Positions 1 through 4,957 of a DNA stretch of 5,176 bases are shown piece after piece. How positions within the stretch are numbered: the stretch's first letter is position 1; every line of letters starts with the position of its first letter. The stretch lies in NCBI GenBank assembly GCA_947627335.1, contig CANQVQ010000113.1, forward strand, positions 1 through 5,176. The letters run 5' to 3'. The stretch comes from an uncultured Clostridia bacterium (GTDB taxonomy: Bacteria; Bacillota; Clostridia; Oscillospirales; CAG-382). A program made the position numbers and the translations under genes. The notes under the pieces were generated by a model. It made no database searches. It was not told the DNA's origin and worked only from the letters and a program-made list of their open reading frames with translations.

Positions 1-293
1 GCGATCGAAAACAGCACCGCGATCGTGATCACGCCCATGCCGCCGATCTGGATCAGCAGCAGGATCACCGCCTGCCCGAATCCCGACCAGTAAGTCGCCG
101 TGTCCTGCACGACCAACCCCGTCACGCAGCAGGCGGAAACGGCGGTGAAAAGCGATTCCCGGAACGGAGTGCCCACCCGTTCGCGCGAGGAGATCGGGAG
201 CATCAGCAGGAGCGCACCGAGCAGAATGACCGCCGCAAAGCCGAGGATGATGATCTGAAAGGACGTCAGCCGCCGCTTCCGCAGTTTCGCCAT
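1..293 (-). CDS. ktrB: KtrB/TrkH-family potassium uptake channel subunit, N-terminal part (runs off the window start)
   Basis: This is the membrane-embedded, ion-conducting subunit of a Ktr/Trk potassium uptake system, normally regulated by a cytoplasmic RCK protein (KtrA/TrkA). About 97 residues are visible. A short basic N-terminus (MAKLRKRR) is followed by a first membrane helix at residues ~12-32 ending in LMLPISS. Next comes the first pore loop, SLFTAVSACCVTGLVV (residues 47-62), whose TGL glycine (G59) matches the first selectivity-filter position of the family. A second helix is rich in I, L and G (AVILLLIQIGGMGVITI, 75-91). The first helix leads straight into the pore loop, without the extra N-terminal helices of TrkH, and this favours KtrB. 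The ATG at 291-293 has GGAGGG nine bases upstream and a near-perfect sigma-A promoter. The family call is firm; KtrB versus TrkH naming is less sure. Any ktrA partner lies outside the window. Confidence 0.93.
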   Translation of the reverse strand, partial: MAKLRKRRLTSFQIIILGFAAVILLGALLLMLPISSRERVGTPFRESLFTAVSACCVTGLVVQDTATYWSGFGQAVILLLIQIGGMGVITIAVLFSI

Positions 294-323
294 ACCCGTT
301 TTCCCTCCGTTTCATTTTTTGAC

Positions 324-352
324 AGTATAGCAGACTGCGGGGGATTTGTCAA
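324..352 (-). promoter_or_regulatory. Sigma-A promoter of the ktrB-like gene
   Basis: On the minus strand a perfect -35 TTGACA (347-352) is separated by exactly 17 bases from the -10 TATACT (324-329). The -10 is preceded by TGC, an extended -10. Transcription should start near 317, leaving a leader of only ~25 bases that carries the GGAGGG ribosome site (303-308). No riboswitch fits in so short a leader, so expression is probably constitutive and high unless a repressor binds here. Confidence 0.88.
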
Positions 353-359
353 GGTTTTC

Positions 360-380
360 GGGTTGGGTTGGTTTGGGGGG
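360..380 (+). other. G-tract cluster with G-quadruplex potential
   Basis: Four G runs of 3, 3, 2 and 6 bases (360-362, 365-367, 370-371, 375-380) are separated by short T loops (TT, TT, TTT). A two-layer quadruplex is possible on the plus strand. A three-layer form would need a bulge or the long last run to supply two strands. The tract lies just upstream of the -35 element of the leftward ktrB-like promoter. A quadruplex or protein-binding role is inference only. Confidence 0.4.
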
Positions 381-455
381 CAAACACGATCACTGCGTCC
401 TGTCCGTTTGCGGGACGGAATTTGCATTTTGACGCTTCTTTTTCAAAAAAAACGG

Positions 456-484
456 TTGAGAAATCCCCGGGATTGTGCTACAAT
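456..484 (+). promoter_or_regulatory. Sigma-A promoter of the nitroreductase gene
   Basis: The -35 TTGAGA (456-461), a 17-base spacer and the -10 TACAAT (479-484) make a good vegetative promoter. A TG one base before the -10 (TGC-TACAAT) makes it extended. The start point would be near 491, about 22 bases before the ATG, with the ribosome site AAAGGAG at 499-505, eight bases from the start codon. Confidence 0.82.
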
Positions 485-513
485 AAAAGAAAAAAGCGAA
501 AGGAGCAAGCGAG

Positions 514-1044
514 ATGAAAGACGTACTGACCGCCCTGCGCGAGCGGTGCTCGACGAGGGGCTACACGGCGGAAAAGCTGACCGAAACGGAGGTGCAGACC
601 CTGCTTGCGGCGGGACTGCACGCCCCGACGGCGATCAACCGCCGGGAGATCCATTTCACGGTCCTGCCCGGCGACCACCCGCTCGTCGCGGAGATCGAAG
701 CGGAAAAGAACCGCCTGCGGGGGCTTTCCGACCTGCCGCACAACTTCTGCTACGAGGCGCCGACGGTGTTCCTGCTGAGCGCCGAGCAGGAGTTCGGCTG
801 GCGCGAGGTGGACGCGGGCATCGCCGCGCAGAGCATTGCGCTCGCGGCGGAGGCGATGGGGCTGGGCAGCCTGATCATCGGCTGTATCGCCGACGCCCTG
901 CACGGGGAGAAGCGGGCATACTTTGAGAAGGCGCTGGGCTTCCCGGAGACCCATTCGTTCGTCATCGCCGTCGCCGTCGGGCATCGGGCGGTCGGCAAGG
1001 AGCCGCACACGTTCGACGTGTCCGAACAGACGACGAGGCTCTGA
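514..1044 (+). CDS. Nitroreductase-family FMN-dependent oxidoreductase
   Basis: The product is a 176-residue cytoplasmic flavoprotein of the nitroreductase superfamily, which uses NAD(P)H and FMN to reduce nitro groups, quinones or related electron acceptors. The true substrate cannot be read from sequence. Family marks are the N-terminal RCSTRGY (residues 11-17; family form RRSxRxY) for FMN phosphate contact and the APTAINRREIHFTVL block (37-51; family form SPSAxNxQPWxFxVV). In the latter the usual Gln-Pro-Trp is replaced by Arg-Glu-Ile. Also present are the helix DAGIAAQSIALAAEAMGLGS (100-119) and the late strand IAVAVGH (151-157). The length matches the short single-domain members. The ATG is set by AAAGGAG eight bases upstream. 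The gene has its own promoter and terminator, so it is probably a single-gene unit. The family call is secure; the specific activity is unknown. Confidence 0.92.
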   Translation: MKDVLTALRERCSTRGYTAEKLTETEVQTLLAAGLHAPTAINRREIHFTVLPGDHPLVAEIEAEKNRLRGLSDLPHNFCYEAPTVFLLSAEQEFGWREVDAGIAAQSIALAAEAMGLGSLIIGCIADALHGEKRAYFEKALGFPETHSFVIAVAVGHRAVGKEPHTFDVSEQTTRL

Positions 1045-1052
1045 AAAGGACG

Positions 1053-1101
1053 CCGGGGCGGAGGTTTTGCAGGACCTTCGCCCCGGTTTTCGCTCTTTTT
1101 T
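1053..1101 (+). terminator. Intrinsic terminator after the nitroreductase gene
   Basis: Arms CCGGGGCGGAGG (1053-1064) and CCTTCGCCCCGG (1075-1086) form a 12-base-pair stem with one G-U pair and a 10-base loop. TTTT follows directly, and a second run of six T lies at 1096-1101. The stem begins eight bases after the TGA. It separates the nitroreductase from the sigma gene, so the latter needs its own promoter. Confidence 0.88.
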
Positions 1102-1124
1102 GAAATTTTTTTCGAGTTTTCCCC

Positions 1125-1149
1125 AACCTTTTCCATGTTCCATTTGTCT
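1125..1149 (+). promoter_or_regulatory. Candidate ECF-type promoter of the giant sigma gene
   Basis: The core AACCTTTT (1125-1132) resembles the AAC-plus-T-tract -35 of Firmicutes ECF promoters. TGTCTG (1145-1150) resembles the CGTC-type -10. AAC and TGT are separated by 17 bases, which is in the ECF range. No sigma-A promoter with acceptable spacing is seen in the same gap. The -10 candidate overlaps the inverted repeat TGTCT-GTA-AGACA (1145-1157), a possible operator. If real, it suggests that the sigma factor drives its own gene. This rests on pattern only. Confidence 0.45.
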
Positions 1150-1195
1150 GTAAGACAGCGCTGAAAAAACCGGAAATTTTCGGAAACCCTCAAAC

Positions 1196-1215
1196 GGAAA
1201 GGAATGAGATGCTTG
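1196..1215 (+). promoter_or_regulatory. Ribosome binding site that puts the sigma start in doubt
   Basis: The purine run GGAAAGGA (1196-1203) directly touches the ATG at 1204, too close for AAAGGA to serve that codon, although GGAA at 1196-1199 is four bases away. A TTG at 1213 in the same frame sits nine bases after AAAGGA, an ideal spacing. It would give a protein beginning M-Q-Y-A-D-L-N-D-E, a natural start for an ECF sigma. An ATG at 1209 is out of frame. The TTG start is the better mechanistic choice; it removes three residues. Confidence 0.55.
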
Positions 1216-4200
1216 CAGTATGCCGACCTGAACGACGAAACACTGGTGCTGCTGACCCTCGCGGGGGAGCAGGACGCCTACGGGACGCTGGTCGCCCGGT
1301 ACGAGCGGGCGGTCGTCGCGTCCGCGCTGTCCGTTACGCGGAACTATCACCTCGCGGAGGACGCCGCGCAGGACGCGTTCGTCACCGCGTGGATGAAGCT
1401 GGATCTGCTTCGCGAACCGCAGAAATTTGCCCCCTGGGTCAGTAAGATCGCCAAGAATTGCGCACGGAACCTTGTCCAACGCTTCCGCAGCTACCTGCCG
1501 CTGGAGGACGTGGAGAACCTGCCGCTCGACGGCGCGTGGAGCGGGGACCCGGAAAGCCTGTATGTGTCCGCCGAGGAGCGCAAACAGCTTCGCGACAGCA
1601 TCGACGGCCTGCCCGAACGGGTCCGGCAGGCGATCCGGCTCTACTACTTCGAGGACCTGTCGGTCGCGGAGATCGCGGAGCGAATGCGGCTTTCGGTCGG
1701 GACGGTCAAATGGCAGCTGCATGACGGTCGAAAACGCATCAGAAAGGAGCTTTGCGCGATGAACGAGGAATGGAACGACACCCTGCTTCGCAGGGTCATG
1801 AAAAAGGTGGAGGAACTCAAGCTCTGGCAGACGCGGAACAGCAAGAACGGCTTTGCGGAGGTCTACAAGGACGTGCTGGAGGAGACGGAGGACCTGCCGG
1901 AGTCCGCGGACAAGTACCGTATGCTGGCGGACGTGCTGCTGCGGGGCTGGTGGTGGATCCCCGGGCGGAAGAACGACGAACTGTTCGCCCGCATCCGGGA
2001 CGCGGCGGAACGCGGGAAGAACGACGAGGTCATGGCGTTCGTCGTCTCTTCCGAGGACGCGAAGGTGCCGGAGCAGAAGCGGGAGCAGTTCGTGCGGGAG
2101 CAGCAGATCCCCCGCTTGGAAAGGGACGGTTTCCGCAAGGCGGCGGCGCAGGAATGGCGCTGGTTGGCGCGGGCGGCGGCGGAACGGGGGGATTTCGCGG
2201 CGGCAAAGGATGGGTTCGGCAGGGCGAAGGCGCTGTTGGAACCGTCCGACGTGCGGTATGCGTCCGTCTGCGCCGAATCGGAACTGCCGGAGGTCGACAA
2301 GGGCAAATCGGCGTATACATACCGCTACGGCGCACAGGGCGTCGTCCTGCGGAAAGTCGGCGGGGAGGTTCGGTTCTGGGAAGCGGACGACTTTGCACGG
2401 GGTTGGGGCTGGAGGTGGTCCTTTGCCCATCAGCTTTTGCGGAACGCCTCCCGCTGTGACGGCGCTTTCACGCCGGACGGAATGCGGGTCGGGGAGACGC
2501 GCACCGGCTCGGACGGCACGACGCTCACCTTCGTGTCGGACGACGCGACCGCCGAAACGCCCTGCGGGAAGTTCGACGGGTGTTCGCTTTGGGTGACGGA
2601 ATACCATGGGGCGGTCGTCCGGAATTACTACCGTTCCGGCGTGGGGCTGGTCCGGCAGGAGCTGTGGGCGCTGGGGGTCACGGAAACGGTCGCTTTGCGG
2701 GCGTATCACGTCTGCGGCGGGGAAGGACCGCTCCCCTGCGCGGTCGGCAACCGCTGGACCTACGAGGCGGTCGGCGCGACCGACGGGCGGACCGAGTGGG
2801 GTACCTACGAGGTGCTGTACGCCGACGGCGAACGGACGGTGCTGAAGTTCCGCGGGGACGCCGAACGGGCGGTCATCGGCACGTCGACCTGCCGCGGTGC
2901 GCTCGAATACATTCGGCAGAACTACTGCGACCACGAAAACACCCTGTTCGACGTCACGGAACAGATCGCCCTTGCGGAAAAGCTGGCGAAAACGCCGCTG
3001 GAAAAGGCGCACGCGCAAACGGCGTGCGCGGTCGCCCGCCGCATCTGGGAGACTGACCCGGAAAGCCACCCGGACTGCAAAACGGTGGGGCTTTGGGACT
3101 TTTTCGTCCCCACGCTCGCGGAAAACCGGGACGGGAAGGTCCTGCTTTGGCACGAGGAGTATTCCGCTCGCTGGAGTTTTGAATGGAAACATTATACGCC
3201 GGGGTGCGAACCGATTCTGCACAACGGATTGTACGGGATCCTCTCGGACGCAACGAACGGAGAACTGTGGTCGGACGAATGGACGGCGGAGCGGACGGTG
3301 GAAGCCGAGCGGTACCGGGGGCTCACGCAGACGACAAAATTGCGGTGCGAGGAAATCGGGGCCGTCGAAACCGGGGCGGGGACCTTTGCAAACTGCCGGA
3401 AACTGACGCTGGAGGTGCGCGGTTTGGAGCATTCCGGCTGGGATTACCGCGGCGGGCGGAAGGAATACGTTTTTGCGCCCGGCGTCGGGATCGTCAAAGC
3501 AGTCCACGACTACTACGGCGGATTGCGGCAGGTAGTCTACGAGCTGACCGAATGGACGGGCGGCGGAGAGGGGTACTTCCCGCTCGCCGACGGCATGACG
3601 CGCCGGTACGACGCGGTCGGGCTGACCGACGGGTACGAGGCGTATGTGATCTACCGTTTTGTCGAGGGCGAGAAGGGAAAGTTCGTGCTGTTCGCCGACC
3701 AGTGCGGGGTGCGGCACAAAGGGTTCCCGGTCACGCTTTACGGGACGATCCAGTCGGAGGCGGCGGAAGATACGCTTTTGTACGGGGAAAACCGCGAGGC
3801 GGGATTCCGGCAGCAGGACCTCAACAACCTGCGGATGCTGCTGTATTTCCTGCAAAAGGGGAGAGGGTATTGGGGATTCCCGGAACGGGCTGTCCGCTAC
3901 AACCGCACCCGCATCCGCCTGCTGCTTTCGCTCGGAACGGACGGGGAAGTCCCCCGCGCATGGCTGGGCGTGCTGACGTGGCTTTGGCTACGGGAAGGGA
4001 GCGCCCTGCTCGGTCTCGGACGGAAGGAGGAAGGGTACGCTTCGCTGGAGCGTGCGCTGGACGCCTGCGGGAGGTGGGCGGAGATCCCGGACGGGGAGCC
4101 GCTGGAAACGGACGACGGGACGGCGTTCGGCGGGATCCGCCTGTGCAAGGACACGGGAAAACTGCTCTTGCCGGACGGGACCTACGAGCCGACGCTGTAC

Positions 4201-4341
4201 GAACTGCCGGATCGGACCGACCGCGGCACGGTCTATACCGCGTTGACCAGACCCTCCGGCTGGGAGTGGTTCGACGGTGCGCGGGACGACGAGCGCTTCC
4301 GCGAACTGGTCGAACGTGCGAAAAAACTCATGGAAGGGTAA
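1204..4341 (+). CDS. Giant ECF-type RNA polymerase sigma factor with ~860-residue C-terminal extension
   Basis: The product has 1045 residues from ATG 1204, or 1042 from TTG 1213. Residues ~22-92 are sigma region 2: AEDAAQDAFVTAW (51-63) is the core-binding motif, and FAPWVSKIAKNCARNLVQR (75-93) covers the -10 recognition part. Residues ~127-184 are sigma region 4, with LPERVRQAI (136-144) and the helix-turn-helix LSVAEIAERMRLSVGTVKW (152-170). A normal ECF sigma ends here at under 200 residues. The rest is helical at ~188-360, with a tryptophan-rich RGWWWIPG (247-254) and a TPR-like hairpin (~317-346). It then alternates beta-rich (~370-550), helical (~562-620), beta-rich (~625-830) and helical, TPR-like (~870-955) parts. 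The end, FDGARDDERFRELVERA (1023-1039), resembles the closing motif of TPR proteins. There is no signal peptide or convincing membrane helix, so the protein should be cytoplasmic. No anti-sigma gene adjoins. The sigma call is firm; the extension's function is unknown, and cis regulation is inference. Confidence 0.93.
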   Translation: MRCLQYADLNDETLVLLTLAGEQDAYGTLVARYERAVVASALSVTRNYHLAEDAAQDAFVTAWMKLDLLREPQKFAPWVSKIAKNCARNLVQRFRSYLPLEDVENLPLDGAWSGDPESLYVSAEERKQLRDSIDGLPERVRQAIRLYYFEDLSVAEIAERMRLSVGTVKWQLHDGRKRIRKELCAMNEEWNDTLLRRVMKKVEELKLWQTRNSKNGFAEVYKDVLEETEDLPESADKYRMLADVLLRGWWWIPGRKNDELFARIRDAAERGKNDEVMAFVVSSEDAKVPEQKREQFVREQQIPRLERDGFRKAAAQEWRWLARAAAERGDFAAAKDGFGRAKALLEPSDVRYASVCAESELPEVDKGKSAYTYRYGAQGVVLRKVGGEVRFWEADDFARGWGWRWSFAHQLLRNASRCDGAFTPDGMRVGETRTGSDGTTLTFVSDDATAETPCGKFDGCSLWVTEYHGAVVRNYYRSGVGLVRQELWALGVTETVALRAYHVCGGEGPLPCAVGNRWTYEAVGATDGRTEWGTYEVLYADGERTVLKFRGDAERAVIGTSTCRGALEYIRQNYCDHENTLFDVTEQIALAEKLAKTPLEKAHAQTACAVARRIWETDPESHPDCKTVGLWDFFVPTLAENRDGKVLLWHEEYSARWSFEWKHYTPGCEPILHNGLYGILSDATNGELWSDEWTAERTVEAERYRGLTQTTKLRCEEIGAVETGAGTFANCRKLTLEVRGLEHSGWDYRGGRKEYVFAPGVGIVKAVHDYYGGLRQVVYELTEWTGGGEGYFPLADGMTRRYDAVGLTDGYEAYVIYRFVEGEKGKFVLFADQCGVRHKGFPVTLYGTIQSEAAEDTLLYGENREAGFRQQDLNNLRMLLYFLQKGRGYWGFPERAVRYNRTRIRLLLSLGTDGEVPRAWLGVLTWLWLREGSALLGLGRKEEGYASLERALDACGRWAEIPDGEPLETDDGTAFGGIRLCKDTGKLLLPDGTYEPTLYELPDRTDRGTVYTALTRPSGWEWFDGARDDERFRELVERAKKLMEG
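2554..2787 (+). repeat. Internal protein repeat, copy 1 (residues 451-528 of the giant sigma)
   Basis: The copy runs ETPCGKFDGC (451-460), then YYRSGVGLV (475-483), then GGEGPLPCAVGNRWTY (505-520) and EAVGATDG (521-528). The motif order TPxGxF-x2-C, YY-x2-GVGLV and FPL-x3-GN-x-WTY is, from memory, common in beta-rich domains of bacterial surface and lipoproteins, so finding it behind a cytoplasmic sigma factor is unusual. It pairs with copy 2 about 275 residues later. Confidence 0.7.
3367..3633 (+). repeat. Internal protein repeat, copy 2 (residues 722-810 of the giant sigma)
   Basis: The copy runs ETGAGTFANC (722-731), then EYVFAPGVGIVK (754-765), then GGEGYFPLADGMTRRY (787-802) and DAVGLTDG (803-810). 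Over the 23-residue block starting GEG, 13 positions are identical to copy 1. The DNA for the last nine codons (3607-3633) matches 2761-2787 at 23 of 27 bases. The preceding DGKVLLWHEEYSARWSFEW (643-661) also echoes GGEVRFWEADDFARGWGWRW (386-405), so the repeat unit is longer than the core marked here. Confidence 0.7.
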
Positions 4342-4405
4342 ACCTTTTTAGGGGGCAAACGCGGTTTTCCCGCAGCGGCACCTCCTTCGGATATTCCATA
4401 TAAGT

Positions 4406-4436
4406 AAAGAAGGCTCCGACGCGAGCCTTCTTTTTC
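4406..4436 (+). terminator. Intrinsic terminator after the giant sigma gene
   Basis: Perfect 11-base arms AAAGAAGGCTC (4406-4416) and GAGCCTTCTTT (4423-4433) enclose a 6-base loop and run into a T tract ending at 4435. It lies ~65 bases after the TAA. The 64 bases between (4342-4405) hold only a small GCGG/CCGC hairpin and no recognisable gene. Together with the terminator before the gene, this isolates the sigma gene as its own transcription unit. Confidence 0.88.
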
Positions 4437-4475
4437 ATGCTTTCGCTCCGGTCCGTGCAAGAAAATTGTTTTATT

Positions 4476-4558
4476 CCCCAAACCGAAAAGTTTTTGAGGA
4501 TTTTTAAGGGACTTTTTTTCAAAAAGTCCCTTAAATGGGGTTTGGGGCGACGCCCCAA
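4476..4558. repeat. Structured intergenic element with nested and competing inverted repeats
   Basis: The core is a perfect 15-base-pair hairpin, 4503-4517 with 4521-4535, and a TTC loop. An outer pair, CCCCAAACC (4476-4484) with GGTTTGGGG (4539-4547), can close around it with 9 perfect pairs. The same right-hand arm can instead pair with the following bases: TTGGGGCG (4542-4549) with CGCCCCAA (4551-4558). No T tract follows on either strand, so it is not a textbook terminator, though it sits between two converging transcription units. It resembles dispersed intergenic repeats that I recall from Oscillospirales-type genomes; a repeat status cannot be shown from one copy. Confidence 0.6.
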
Positions 4559-4576
4559 TGACCTTTTCCGCCGCTT

Positions 4577-4957
4577 TCAGGGGGTATATTCGCGGTTGAG
4601 CGGGGCGACCGTGCAGGCGTATTCCCGCCCGTCGACGGAAAAGCGGATCGCGATCTTCCCGTCCGGCGCGGACGAAAAGGTCAGGTCCTCGACGGTCAGC
4701 CCGCCGAGGGAGGCGGTGTAGGATTCCAGCAAGCGGACGGTCTCGTCCGGGTCGGCGGCGAACCGCAGTTCGGTTTTGAGGTACTGCTCCGTCGTCTCCG
4801 CCAGCGCGTCCGCCGTTGCCTTTTCGCCGATGACGCGGAAGGCGTGCAGGGCGGACAGGATCCCGAACAGGCAGACCAGCAGGACCAGCCCCGCCGACGC
4901 GAGCGCGGACAGCAGTTCCGCCAGCGCGAACCCGCCCGCTTCGTCACGGCGGCGCAC
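4577..4957 (-). CDS. Prepilin-like (pseudopilin) protein with type IV pilin N-terminal motif
   Basis: From the GTG at 4955-4957 this is a 126-residue type IV pilin/pseudopilin-like protein. A short basic leader, MRRRDEAGG, is followed by a prepilin peptidase site, G/FALAE (cleavage after residue 9, Phe at +1, Glu at +5), and a membrane helix of ~23 residues (10-32). A soluble domain follows, with a helix at ~42-60 and a small beta part ending DGREYACTVAPLNREYTP. It should sit in the membrane and join a type IV pilus, competence or type II secretion-like fibre, probably as a minor component. An ATG at 5002 would add 15 residues and give an odd 24-residue leader. The GTG has GGAGAGG nine bases upstream and gives the classic leader, so it is preferred. 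It overlaps the upstream gene by 14 bases, implying one operon. Which pilin family it belongs to is not recognisable. Confidence 0.82.
   Translation of the reverse strand: MRRRDEAGGFALAELLSALASAGLVLLVCLFGILSALHAFRVIGEKATADALAETTEQYLKTELRFAADPDETVRLLESYTASLGGLTVEDLTFSSAPDGKIAIRFSVDGREYACTVAPLNREYTP

Noticed and set aside
294..323. Possible c-di-AMP or other riboswitch before the potassium transporter.
   Set aside because: The promoter places the transcript start about 25 bases before the ATG, leaving no room for a riboswitch.
363..926. A plus-strand open frame of 187 codons overlapping the nitroreductase.
   Set aside because: Its start lies upstream of the nitroreductase promoter, and its product is an Arg/Gly/Pro-rich sequence typical of an out-of-frame reading.
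1100..1128. TTGAAA at 1100-1105 as a sigma-A -35 for the sigma gene.
   Set aside because: No -10-like hexamer lies at a 16-18 base distance; the position is occupied by CCCCAACC. It also overlaps the T tract of the preceding terminator.
478..3855. A very long open frame of over 1100 codons on the minus strand, antisense to the nitroreductase and most of the sigma gene.
   Set aside because: It is a by-product of high-GC codon use on the plus strand. Its translation is rich in Arg and Pro with no recognisable domain, while the plus strand encodes clear nitroreductase and sigma motifs. It also runs across two separate genes and their terminator.
3961..3993. Hydrophobic segment WLGVLTWLWL (residues 920-929) as a membrane anchor of the giant sigma.
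   Set aside because: It is too short, is followed directly by Arg-Glu, and fits an amphipathic TPR-like helix pair better.
376..4360. Identical ten-base words GGGGGCAAAC at 376-385 and 4351-4360 as copies of one dispersed repeat.
   Set aside because: The flanking sequences diverge at once (ACGATCAC versus GCGGTTTT), so ten matching bases are not enough to claim a repeat.
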